A program made the translations under genes and the position numbers. 11,130 bases of DNA from Candidatus Krumholzibacteriota bacterium (lineage in GTDB: Bacteria > Krumholzibacteriota > Krumholzibacteriia > Krumholzibacteriales > Krumholzibacteriaceae): assembly GCA_030630165.1 (NCBI GenBank), contig DAOVNN010000057.1, forward strand, positions 1 through 11,130, read 5' to 3'. The stretch's first letter is position 1. Each line of letters opens with the position of its first letter. Of this stretch, positions 1 to 7,261 are shown in pieces. The notes beneath the pieces are model-generated. The model did no database searches, was not told the origin of the DNA, and saw only the letters and a program-made list of their open reading frames with translations.

Positions 1-663
1 AGTCAGTGTCTCCCCGCTGCTGATCACGACAGGCCTGGCCGAGAGTGAATGGGGGCATAACGGTGTCAATATGAATGATTCGAGAGTTACCGGGTTGATG
101 ATCGGTCCCCCGGCCGCCAGGGAATAGGCAGTAGAACCAGTCGGCGTAGAGACGATCAGTCCGTCGGCGAGGTATTCACCGAGGAGGGAATCACCGATGG
201 ACATACGCAGATGAAGTACCCTCGATACGCCTACACCATGTATCACTATGTCGTTGAGAGCTGTATATACATCGCCGTCATCGTCTTTCTCTATGACACT
301 TTCCAGACGCATCCGTTCGTGGATGATGCATTTTCCCGAGAAGAGATCCGACATGGCCCGCTCGGGATCGTCCTCTGTGAGGAATCCGAGGCTCCTGATC
401 TTGATACCGAGCACGGGGATCTCATTATCCGCGACGAATCTGGCCGCTCTGAGAAAGGTCCCGTCGCCTCCGAGGGAAGCTACGGCATCGCATTCTGAGA
501 GGGAATCAACCAGCTCGACCCTGCTCCCATCGAGCAGGCTCGCGGTATCCTCCAGTGCTACGATCCTGACGTCGTCCGGCACAAGGGAGACAACCCTGGC
601 CATCACGTCACTGATCTCTTTCTTTCTGATATTCGATACGATACCAAAGGTCGCAATCTTCAT
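1..663 (-). CDS. nadK: NAD kinase, 3' end cut by window edge
   Basis: ATP-NAD kinase, a cytosolic enzyme that phosphorylates NAD to NADP. The first 221 codons are visible and the C-terminal part lies beyond the left edge. The sequence shows the diagnostic GGDGT motif at residues 65-69 with catalytic Asp67, then SLGFLTE at 91-97, LNDIVIH at 136-142 and the nucleotide-binding stretch DGLIVSTPTGSTAYS at 167-181, which is followed by the conserved AAGGPI. The ATG (663-661) overlaps the dxs stop codon in an ATGA junction. It is preceded by GGAGG with six bases of spacing, so the start is well supported and translation is probably coupled to dxs. All visible catalytic motifs are intact. The NADP it produces feeds Dxr in the MEP pathway and FolD, but that link to its neighbours is inference. 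Confidence 0.95.
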   Translation of the reverse strand, partial: MKIATFGIVSNIRKKEISDVMARVVSLVPDDVRIVALEDTASLLDGSRVELVDSLSECDAVASLGGDGTFLRAARFVADNEIPVLGIKIRSLGFLTEDDPERAMSDLFSGKCIIHERMRLESVIEKDDDGDVYTALNDIVIHGVGVSRVLHLRMSIGDSLLGEYLADGLIVSTPTGSTAYSLAAGGPIINPVTLESFILTPLCPHSLSARPVVISSGETLT

Positions 664-2570
664 CTGGATCCTCCGCCAGTCTCCGGATCACTGCTCGAGG
701 CTGAAGACAGCACAGCCTCTACTATCCTCCCGGCTGTCAGTCCCTGCTCGTCGAGGAGCTCTTCCCTCCTGCCTTGAGGCACGAATACGTCTCTTATCCC
801 GATCCTTTTCACAGGCACGGTGATTCCCGCTTCTGAAAGAAGTCTCGCCACTGCATCTCCTGTTCCGCCCGATATAGCGTTTTCCTCGATCACGAAGACC
901 GGCCTGTCTCCTGAAGCGGCCTCTATTATCAATTCCGCGTCCAGCGGCTTAACGAACCTGATGTCGATGACCGAGGCTTCGATCCCTTTCGAGGCAAGCA
1001 TACCCGCTGCCTCGACGACAGTGCCGACCATCGCACCGACAGCGATCAGAGCCATGTCTGCGCCCTCGACGAGGAATCTTCCCTTTCCGATCTCGACGGG
1101 TTCCCGGCTCTTACTCATATCGACACCCGCGACGCTTCCCCGCGGAAATCTTATCGCCGATGGACCCGAATCTATCGACCGGGCCGTCAACAGCATTCTC
1201 GTCATCTCGCACTCATCAGCCGGAGCCATCACGATCATCCCGGGGACCATTCCCATATAGCTCAGGTCGAAGGTCCCGTGGTGCGTGGGGCCATCCTCGC
1301 CGACTATTCCCGCCCTGTCCAGTATGAAGCGTACAGGCAGTTTCTGGAGCGCGACATCGTGTATGATCTGGTCAAAGCCCCTCTGGAGAAAAGTCGAATA
1401 GATCGCCACAAAGGGCTTCATCCCCTCACGAGCCAGACCGGCAGCAAATGTGACGGCGTGCTGTTCGCTGATTCCGACATCGAAGAATCTGTCGGGGAAT
1501 TCCTTTGCGAAACAGCTCAGGCCTGTACCTTCCTTCATCGCCGCGGTAATGGCCACGATCCTGTCGTCCTCACGCGCCATAGCTGTCAGGGCCTCACCGA
1601 AGACTTTGCTGTATTTCCTGACGCCTTTCCCACTCTTCGAATCACCGGTTGTCTTGTAAAAACTTCCCACCCCATGAAATTTTTCCGCGTCGTTTTCAGC
1701 GAAGGAGTATCCTTTTCCCTTTTTCGTCACGACATGGACGAGTACCGGTCCCGGCAGCTGATGCAGGCTTGAAAAGGTTTCGATCAGTTGAGGGATGTCG
1801 TGCCCATCGAGCGGCCCCAGATACCTGAATCCAAGTTCTTCGAAGAGGATCGTCGGTACAACCAGATTCTTGATGCTCTCTTTGATCCTGCTCGCGAGTT
1901 TTCTAGCCGTGCTGCCGTGAGGCACCTTTCCCAACAACTCCCATATGTCGGCTTCGAGCTGGATGTAGAGGTTCTGCGTTGTGATCTTGGTGAGATATTT
2001 GCCCAATGCACCGATGTTCTTCGAGATCGACATCTCGTTGTCGTTCAGTATGACGACGAACCTGTTCTTCTTCAGGTGTCCTGCGTGATTGATCCCCTCG
2101 AAAGACATCCCGCCCGATATCGCTCCGTCTCCCACGACTCCTATGACGAAGTTATCTTCACCGCGAATGTCCCGGGCTGCCGCCAGGCCGAGTGCGGCTG
2201 ATATTGCGGTGCAGGCATGCCCCGTACCAAAAATGTCGTGCTCACTCTCGGATATCTTCGGAAATCCGCTTATCCCGTTCTTCGTCCGCAGATCGGCGAA
2301 TGCTTCCCGTCTTCCCGTAATGATCTTGTGCGTGTAGCTCTGGTGCCCGACATCCCAGACTATCTTGTCGCGAGGGGAATCGAATACGTAGTGTAGAGCG
2401 AGGGTGAGTTCTACGCTGCCGAGACTCGACGCGAGATGTCCACCTCTCCTCGAGAGAATCTCTATGATGTAGTTTCTTATCTCCGCGGCAAGTTCCGGAA
2501 GCTGCTCAACGGGAAGCTTCTTCAGGTCACCAGGCGAATCGATCCTGTCAAGTGTTGTACCGTCGCTCAA
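660..2570 (-). CDS. dxs: 1-deoxy-D-xylulose-5-phosphate synthase
   Basis: Thiamine-diphosphate enzyme that condenses pyruvate and glyceraldehyde 3-phosphate to DXP, the entry step of the MEP isoprenoid pathway and a precursor for thiamine and pyridoxal. It has 636 residues, the normal family length. The N-terminal TPP domain has GHLASSLGSVELTLALHY near residue 45, GTGHACTAISAALG, and the GDG motif at 147-149 followed by the Asn of the cofactor signature (ILNDNEMS). The transketolase pyrimidine domain has VGISEQHAVTFAAG with the catalytic Glu at 369, then DRAGIVGEDGPTHHG. The C-terminal domain has DIRFVKPLD and EENAISGGTG. The start is TTG (2570-2568): a stop codon lies two codons upstream and the first in-frame ATG is far inside the TPP domain. 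AGAGG lies about ten bases before the TTG. It follows the DUF212 gene by 18 bases and overlaps nadK by four. Confidence 0.97.
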   Translation of the reverse strand: MSDGTTLDRIDSPGDLKKLPVEQLPELAAEIRNYIIEILSRRGGHLASSLGSVELTLALHYVFDSPRDKIVWDVGHQSYTHKIITGRREAFADLRTKNGISGFPKISESEHDIFGTGHACTAISAALGLAAARDIRGEDNFVIGVVGDGAISGGMSFEGINHAGHLKKNRFVVILNDNEMSISKNIGALGKYLTKITTQNLYIQLEADIWELLGKVPHGSTARKLASRIKESIKNLVVPTILFEELGFRYLGPLDGHDIPQLIETFSSLHQLPGPVLVHVVTKKGKGYSFAENDAEKFHGVGSFYKTTGDSKSGKGVRKYSKVFGEALTAMAREDDRIVAITAAMKEGTGLSCFAKEFPDRFFDVGISEQHAVTFAAGLAREGMKPFVAIYSTFLQRGFDQIIHDVALQKLPVRFILDRAGIVGEDGPTHHGTFDLSYMGMVPGMIVMAPADECEMTRMLLTARSIDSGPSAIRFPRGSVAGVDMSKSREPVEIGKGRFLVEGADMALIAVGAMVGTVVEAAGMLASKGIEASVIDIRFVKPLDAELIIEAASGDRPVFVIEENAISGGTGDAVARLLSEAGITVPVKRIGIRDVFVPQGRREELLDEQGLTAGRIVEAVLSSASSSDPETGGGSR

Positions 2571-2588
2571 TCTTCACCAGCCTCTTTC

Positions 2589-3026
2589 CTACAGCAGCAG
2601 ATACGAGAGCGTTCCACCGAGCATGACGCCGGCGAGCACGTCAAGCGGTCTGTACTGCAGCACCCTCTTCATACCTTCCGAATCGAGTTCGCCGGGCAGG
2701 TCGATGCTCGATATGATCTGATTTAGAACATCTACCTGTCTCTCCTTCTCTCTCTTGACCCGCATAGTATCGTGCAGGATCACGATGCTGTATGTCGTGC
2801 CTACCGAGTAGAGTAGAGATGAATAACCATATTTGATACCGATGACTGTCGACAGGGCCGAAAAGACAGCGGCATGAATATTCGGCATCCCGTCGGGCCT
2901 GAAAAGCCCACCGGGCATGAACCTTTTCTCTATTACCGAATATATGGCGAGTTTCAACAGCTGGCAGACGAAACCGGCAATTATCGGGAGCAGGAATATA
3001 TCCCTGTAAAGTATCTGTCTCATCAT
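2589..3026 (-). CDS. Divergent PAP2 (DUF212) family membrane protein with altered motifs
   Basis: A 145-residue membrane protein that I place in the divergent-PAP2/DUF212 family (acid phosphatase/vanadium-haloperoxidase related). Hydrophobic segments lie near residues 10-32, 53-65, 68-84 and 128-145. The family pattern is recognisable as GMPNIHAA at 46-53 (usual GMPSSHSA), HDTMRVKRE at 85-93 (usual YDAxGVRR), RQVDVLNQI at 96-104, and LQYRPLDVLAG at 123-133 (usual LGHTPxEVxAG). His51 and Asp86 are kept. The Ser-Ser of the first motif and the His of the last (Tyr125 here) are not, so phosphatase activity is doubtful. The family has no settled biochemical role. It sits one base after the ispA stop and 18 bases before dxs, with no good Shine-Dalgarno, so translation probably depends on coupling. 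Its position suggests a link to prenyl-phosphate or lipid metabolism; this is inference. Confidence 0.8.
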   Translation of the reverse strand: MMRQILYRDIFLLPIIAGFVCQLLKLAIYSVIEKRFMPGGLFRPDGMPNIHAAVFSALSTVIGIKYGYSSLLYSVGTTYSIVILHDTMRVKREKERQVDVLNQIISSIDLPGELDSEGMKRVLQYRPLDVLAGVMLGGTLSYLLL

Positions 3027-3027
3027 T

Positions 3028-3918
3028 TCAGGAGGTCCGATCTACCACCAGGCGGAAAAGGAATTCTAGATATCCGTCGTCGCCGAGGGACTTTACCTTC
3101 TCATTGGCCCCATCGATCAGACGGACCGCAGTCTCACGGGAAGACTCAATACCGTAACTGGATGGCCATGTGATTTTCCCCTTTTTCATATCCTTCCGCA
3201 ACCCTTTTCCGACCATCTCTTCGCTGCCTTCCACGTCAAGCAGATCGTCGATGATCTGGAATGCGAGCCCCGCATCGCGCCCCACGTCTCCGATCAGTTC
3301 GATCTCCTCCATCCCGGCCGAAGCCAGAGCGGCTCCGATCCTCAATGATACCGAGATAAGCTCCGCCGTCTTCCTCAAATGGATAAACTCCACGAGTCCC
3401 GGTTCGGGGTCGTGTCCCTCACCCTCGATGTCAGCCGCCTGCCCTCCGACCAGAAGCTTCGATCCCGCAGCCGAAGCGAGCATCCATACCGACAGTGTCA
3501 CATCCTCCGGATTCGCTCCGCTGCATGCCGACAGTGTCTCGAACGCGAGAGCCTGCAGGGCGTCCCCCGCCAGAAGCGCTGATGCCTCATCAAAACGGAT
3601 ATGACATGAGGGCCTGCCCCGCCTTGTATCGTCATCGTCCAGCGCCGGCAGGTCGTCATGGATCAGGGTGTAGGCATGTAGAAACTCAATGGCGGCTGCC
3701 GCGGCTATCGCATCGCCCGTATGCGGGTCACCGAAGATCCTATGGGCCTGAAGGCACAGGATCCCTCTGAACCTCTTGCCCCCCCCGAGTGCGGAATATC
3801 TCATTGCCTCGTGTAGGGAGGCCGGACGCTGTTCCGGGCCGGGAAGTATTTCTTCCATCTTACGCTCTATAAGCGCCCTGTCTCCGGCCATCTTCTCCAG
3901 CATAAGATCGCTACTCAC
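3028..3918 (-). CDS. ispA: Polyprenyl (farnesyl) diphosphate synthase
   Basis: Short-chain trans-prenyltransferase that condenses DMAPP with IPP, most likely to farnesyl diphosphate, in the cytosol. It has 296 residues, typical for IspA. Visible are GGGKRFRG (45-52), which binds IPP, the first Asp-rich motif HDDLPALDDDD (Asp88, Asp89, Asp94) with the two-residue insertion of bacterial type II enzymes, and the second motif DDLLD (224-228). Residues Tyr83 and Thr84, five and four before the first Asp, resemble E. coli IspA rather than typical GGPP synthases, so C15 is the likeliest product. Chain length remains a prediction. The start is GTG at 3918-3916, with GAGGGGG nine bases before it, overlapping the xseB stop by eight bases. 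An ATG five codons in (3903) is a possible alternative. An eight-C run (3779-3786) encodes the Gly-Gly-Gly of the IPP motif. Confidence 0.95.
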   Translation of the reverse strand: MSSDLMLEKMAGDRALIERKMEEILPGPEQRPASLHEAMRYSALGGGKRFRGILCLQAHRIFGDPHTGDAIAAAAAIEFLHAYTLIHDDLPALDDDDTRRGRPSCHIRFDEASALLAGDALQALAFETLSACSGANPEDVTLSVWMLASAAGSKLLVGGQAADIEGEGHDPEPGLVEFIHLRKTAELISVSLRIGAALASAGMEEIELIGDVGRDAGLAFQIIDDLLDVEGSEEMVGKGLRKDMKKGKITWPSSYGIESSRETAVRLIDGANEKVKSLGDDGYLEFLFRLVVDRTS

Positions 3919-4123
3919 CTGCGGATTCCCCCTCGAGCTTACCGGAAAGATCCCTGATCCTTCTGTCCGCGTCGTCCAGGATCTTCCTGCATCTCGTTCC
4001 TATCTTCATACCTTCTTCGTACAGTCTTATACTCTCCTCAAGGGGCACCTTCTCCTCCTCGAGCCTGCGCACGATCTCTTCGAGCCGCTTCATTGCGTCT
4101 TCGAACGTAACCTTCGTCGCCAT
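3911..4123 (-). CDS. xseB: Exodeoxyribonuclease VII small subunit
   Basis: Small helical subunit of exonuclease VII, which with XseA degrades single-stranded DNA from both ends to short oligonucleotides. From the start chosen here it has 70 residues, the usual size. The family pattern is clear: VTFEDAMKRLEEIVRRLEE, then VPLEESIRLYEEGMKIG and a charged tail. I chose ATG 4123-4121 because AAAGGA sits six bases upstream and the product then begins seven residues before the conserved Phe-Glu, as in other XseB proteins. An in-frame ATG at 4156 would add eleven residues (MPGGEQEKGRP) and has its own weaker GGAG. The gene overlaps the 3' end of xseA by 34 bases, which favours coupled synthesis of the two subunits, and it overlaps the ispA start by eight bases. 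Confidence 0.9.
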   Translation of the reverse strand: MATKVTFEDAMKRLEEIVRRLEEEKVPLEESIRLYEEGMKIGTRCRKILDDADRRIRDLSGKLEGESAGE

Positions 4124-5568
4124 TGGCCGTCCTTTCTCCTGCTCTCCACCAGGCATCCCGCGTCTCCGTCATAGAAGTTCACGGAGATCCTTCCTCCCTC
4201 TTCGAGCTCATCCACGCTGCCTATTATCGTACTGCCGTCCTCCGCTGTACAGTATGTATATCCCCTGCCTAGAACCTCTTTTGGTCCGAGTCCCCTGAGT
4301 GTCCGGATCTTTCCATGCAGGTCGGACCGCCTCGCTGATGAACTGCCCTCGGTCATGATACGTGCGGTATTTACCAGTTTCTCGAGCCTCTCCCGTCTCG
4401 CCTCCACCCCTCCCGCCGGCGTCAGTTTGGCAAATCTCTCAGACAATCCACCAAACGTGCCTTCCGAAACGCGCATCGATCCGGTCATATGATTACGCAG
4501 TCTTTCACCGAGATCCTTTATTACAGATCTACCCGTTTCGGCAACTGTGCCGCGCCATCCGGCGAGTCTTTCGACCCTGTCTCCCAGTTCGAGTCTCGAG
4601 CGGTCAAGCGCGTGTTCGATCCCGGGAAAGGCTGATGAACGCAATATGAATTCTACCCGATCGAGTCTCTTCCTCGCATCAGCCGATGCGAGTGATGCGA
4701 TCTTCCCGAGCAGCCCTTCGACGATCCGCCTTATATCCGCTGAATCCGGTGATACCAGTTCGGCCGCGGCGGTAGGAGTCGCCGCGCTCATATCAGCTAC
4801 ATAATCGCAGACCGACGTGTCGATCTCGTGTCCTATCCCGGTCACAACGGGATACCTGGATCCGGCCACGGCTCTTGCTACCTGCTCGGTATTGAATGTC
4901 CAGAGATCCTCCGCGCTCCCTCCCCCCCTGGCGAGGATTACGACATCGATCTCTTTCATCTCATTCAGTCTTTCGAATGCTTCCAGAATCGAACTTCCAG
5001 CCATATCACCCTGCACAGCCGCCGGGAGCAGCACCGTTTCGGCAAGCGGCCAGCGGCGGTCAAGCGTCCTGCGGATATCCTTTATCGCGGCTCCGCCCGG
5101 TGATGTTATTATCGCGATCTTCCCGGGGTACTGAGGCAGGTCTCTTTTTATCCCGGGATCAGTCAGGCCCTCTTCCATCAGCATGGCGAGTAGCCGCCGC
5201 TTGCTGAGCTCGAGCTCGCCCTCTCCGGCCCTTCGAAGACTTACCGCGATAAGCTGCGTTCTCCCTCCGCCTCCGTAATGTGATATCCTGCCGGAAGCGA
5301 CAGCTGTCATTCCATCTTCAGGCGCAAAATCGACGTTACGCGTATTTCTGCTGAATAAAACGACACCGAGTCTGCTCGACTCGTCTCGCAGAGTAAAATA
5401 GAAATGTCCCGAAGAATGAGCTGTGAAATTGGTGATCTCCCCAAGAACCGTTACCCGGGGAAAATCCGATTCGAGGCTCTGCCTGATCGCGTCAGAGAGC
5501 TCTGAAACGGTGTAAATATCGTCTGTCTCTTCCCCGGGGAGATGGTTATCGCGGCTCTCCATCATCAT
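4090..5568 (-). CDS. xseA: Exodeoxyribonuclease VII large subunit
   Basis: Catalytic subunit of exonuclease VII, a cytosolic nuclease in DNA repair and processing of single-stranded ends. It has 492 residues, slightly longer than E. coli XseA. The N-terminal OB fold runs over about residues 18-115 (TVSELSDAIRQSLES, then SSGHFYFTLRD). The catalytic domain has ITSPGGAAIKDIRRTLDRR, ARGGGSAEDLWTFN with Arg214, and GIGHEIDTSVCDYVADMSA with His247 and Asp250. These correspond to conserved catalytic residues of the family. A helical, coiled-coil-prone region follows, and the C-terminus has the conserved VLGRGYTYC segment. Three consecutive ATG codons lie at 5568, 5565 and 5562. GGAG (minus strand of 5572-5575) is spaced three, six and nine bases from them, so the second or third may be the true start. 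It overlaps folD by about 20 bases and xseB by 34. Confidence 0.95.
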   Translation of the reverse strand: MMMESRDNHLPGEETDDIYTVSELSDAIRQSLESDFPRVTVLGEITNFTAHSSGHFYFTLRDESSRLGVVLFSRNTRNVDFAPEDGMTAVASGRISHYGGGGRTQLIAVSLRRAGEGELELSKRRLLAMLMEEGLTDPGIKRDLPQYPGKIAIITSPGGAAIKDIRRTLDRRWPLAETVLLPAAVQGDMAGSSILEAFERLNEMKEIDVVILARGGGSAEDLWTFNTEQVARAVAGSRYPVVTGIGHEIDTSVCDYVADMSAATPTAAAELVSPDSADIRRIVEGLLGKIASLASADARKRLDRVEFILRSSAFPGIEHALDRSRLELGDRVERLAGWRGTVAETGRSVIKDLGERLRNHMTGSMRVSEGTFGGLSERFAKLTPAGGVEARRERLEKLVNTARIMTEGSSSARRSDLHGKIRTLRGLGPKEVLGRGYTYCTAEDGSTIIGSVDELEEGGRISVNFYDGDAGCLVESRRKDGQWRRRLRSKTQ

Positions 5569-6463
5569 CGGCTCCCAGTGCCATTCTTGCCGCCAGATAC
5601 GTATTCTTCATCAGCATCGCCACAGTCATCGGCCCGACACCCCTTGGTACCGGAGTGATCAGTGAAGCTTTCGGAGCAACAGTCTCGAAATCGACATCTC
5701 CGACAAGTCTGTAACCTTTCTTTGCCGAATCATCCTCGACCCTGTTTATACCGACGTCGATGACGGCGACGCCCTCTTTCACCATGTCCCCCGTTATCAT
5801 CTTCGGTCTTCCGACAGCAGCGATGAGGATATCGGCCGTACGTGTGATAGATGCCATATCGAATGTTCTCGAATGACAGATCGTTACCGTCGCGTTTCCT
5901 CCCTCTGCCTTCATCGCCAGAAGGAGGGCCATCGGCTTCCCTACCAGAAGGCTCCTGCCTACTATGACCGCGTGCTTTCCCGATGTCTCTATACCATAGT
6001 GATCCATCATCACGGTGATCCCGAGAGGCGTACATGGTACAAGCCGCGGATTGTCGGCAGCGAGTCTTCCAATATTGAACGGGTGAAGCCCGTCCACGTC
6101 CTTGTCCGGTGAGATTCCCTCAATCACCTTCTGCTGATCGATATGATCAGGCAGAGGCATCTGGACGAGTATTCCATCGATACCCACGTCTTCGTTCAGG
6201 AGGTCGAGACGCCCGAGAAGTTCCTCTTCAGACGTCGTCGCGGGCAGTTCGATCAGGTCGGAATCGATCCCGCACTTGCGCGCCGTCTTTACTTTCATCC
6301 CTACATAGACCTGCGAGGCGGGATCCTCACCCACGATGATCACGGTCAATCTCGGCGGCCTGTGTTTCCCGGCAAAACCAGGGATCTCTGAAGCAAGCTG
6401 CTCGATCACCGATGCGGCGACCGGTTTGCCCAGCATGAGCTTTTCTTCATGTCCGCTGCTCAA
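5546..6463 (-). CDS. folD: Bifunctional methylenetetrahydrofolate dehydrogenase/cyclohydrolase
   Basis: FolD interconverts 5,10-methylene-, 5,10-methenyl- and 10-formyl-tetrahydrofolate with NADP, supplying one-carbon units and NADPH in the cytosol. It has 305 residues. The sequence shows YVGMKVKTARKCGI with catalytic Lys57, DGILVQMPLP, DKDVDGLHPFNIGRL, PCTPLGI, the dinucleotide loop VIVGRSLLVGKPMA, CHSRT, DVGINR, GDVDF and the terminal TPVPRGVGPMTVAMLM signature, all intact. The start is TTG at 6463-6461, overlapping the preceding TGA as TTGA. AAGGAG seven bases upstream strongly supports it. The first in-frame ATG (6436) has no good ribosome site and would remove residues just before the first strand. 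The gene lies between ymdB and xseA with overlaps on both sides, consistent with one operon. Confidence 0.96.
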   Translation of the reverse strand: MSSGHEEKLMLGKPVAASVIEQLASEIPGFAGKHRPPRLTVIIVGEDPASQVYVGMKVKTARKCGIDSDLIELPATTSEEELLGRLDLLNEDVGIDGILVQMPLPDHIDQQKVIEGISPDKDVDGLHPFNIGRLAADNPRLVPCTPLGITVMMDHYGIETSGKHAVIVGRSLLVGKPMALLLAMKAEGGNATVTICHSRTFDMASITRTADILIAAVGRPKMITGDMVKEGVAVIDVGINRVEDDSAKKGYRLVGDVDFETVAPKASLITPVPRGVGPMTVAMLMKNTYLAARMALGADDDGEPR

Positions 6464-7254
6464 TTACCGTCTCCTTCGGCTACCGGTTCATGTATCCGTT
6501 CTACGTTGACCGCTTTTCCGGTCGATGCGCTGACATCTACAAGCATCCCCTGAATAACCGGGGTGTCCCCACCCACCTGGAAGCGTACATTCACTCCTTT
6601 GAGGAACCTTTCGATGACCTGCTCGGGCCTCACTCCGATGACGGAGTTGAAAGGTCCGGCCATACCCACATCGGTCTGATAGGCCATTCCTCCCGGAAAG
6701 ATCCTCTCATCGGCCGTAGGCACGTGTGTATGGCTTCCGGCGAGAACGCTTATACGTCCATCAAGATAGTACGCCATTGCGAGCTTCTCGCTCGTCGCTT
6801 CTGCGTGAAGATCAACGATCCGTATCCTGATTCCCGGATCGAGCTCCGACAGTATCCTGTCGGCCGTTCTGAACGGACAGTCTATGTCAGGCATGAACGT
6901 GCGTCCCTGGAGATTGATCACGCAGACTCTGTCCGTTCCCGCGTCGAAGACTCTCCAGCCCCTGCCCGGTACGCCGGGAGGGTAATTTGCCGGTCTCAGC
7001 AAGTCCGTGTATTCATCAAGAAGGGAGACACCCTCCCTCTTGTCCCAGATATGATTTCCGCTCGTCATCACATCAACGCCGCTCGCCCTGATCTCTTCGA
7101 CCACTTTGCGTGTTACGCCAAACATCCCCGCACCGTTCTCTACATTAGCGGTACAGAAATCAACGCCAAGCTTTTCTTTCAGCCCGGGAAGTCCGTTTTT
7201 AAGGGCTAGCCTGCCCGTTTTAGACAGGACATCACCGATTATGAGTATTCTCAT
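6460..7254 (-). CDS. ymdB: YmdB-family metallophosphoesterase
   Basis: Calcineurin-like metallophosphoesterase of the YmdB/TIGR00282 family. The Bacillus subtilis member hydrolyses 2',3'-cyclic nucleotides and affects biofilm and motility decisions. It has 264 residues, the usual length, with no signal peptide. The metal ligands can be read directly: Asp8 (IIGDV), Glu39-Asn40 (ANVENGAG), Asn67-His68 (SGNHIWD), His150 (VDLHAEATSEK), His175 and His177 (GSHTHV). Also present are LLRPANYPPGVPG, NLQGRTFM and TDVGMAGPFNSVIG. It begins seven bases after rny with little Shine-Dalgarno match, so reinitiation after rny is likely. The rny-ymdB pairing is known from Bacillus and other bacteria and points to a role near RNA metabolism. 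The 'a' of ymdB/ymdA naming varies between species; the family assignment is firm but its physiological role here is not. Confidence 0.92.
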   Translation of the reverse strand: MRILIIGDVLSKTGRLALKNGLPGLKEKLGVDFCTANVENGAGMFGVTRKVVEEIRASGVDVMTSGNHIWDKREGVSLLDEYTDLLRPANYPPGVPGRGWRVFDAGTDRVCVINLQGRTFMPDIDCPFRTADRILSELDPGIRIRIVDLHAEATSEKLAMAYYLDGRISVLAGSHTHVPTADERIFPGGMAYQTDVGMAGPFNSVIGVRPEQVIERFLKGVNVRFQVGGDTPVIQGMLVDVSASTGKAVNVERIHEPVAEGDGN

Positions 7255-7261
7255 CTCATTG

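Noticed and set aside
211..823. Plus-strand open frames opposite nadK and the end of dxs
   Set aside because: They lie opposite intact nadK and dxs motifs and have Ser/Arg-rich low-complexity content typical of shadow frames.
2571..2588. TPP riboswitch or other leader ahead of dxs
   Set aside because: Only 18 bases separate dxs from the preceding gene, leaving no room for a riboswitch, and none was seen in the rny leader either.
6490..7209. A 239-residue open frame on the plus strand
   Set aside because: It is antisense to the well-supported ymdB gene and has no recognisable domain or ribosome site.
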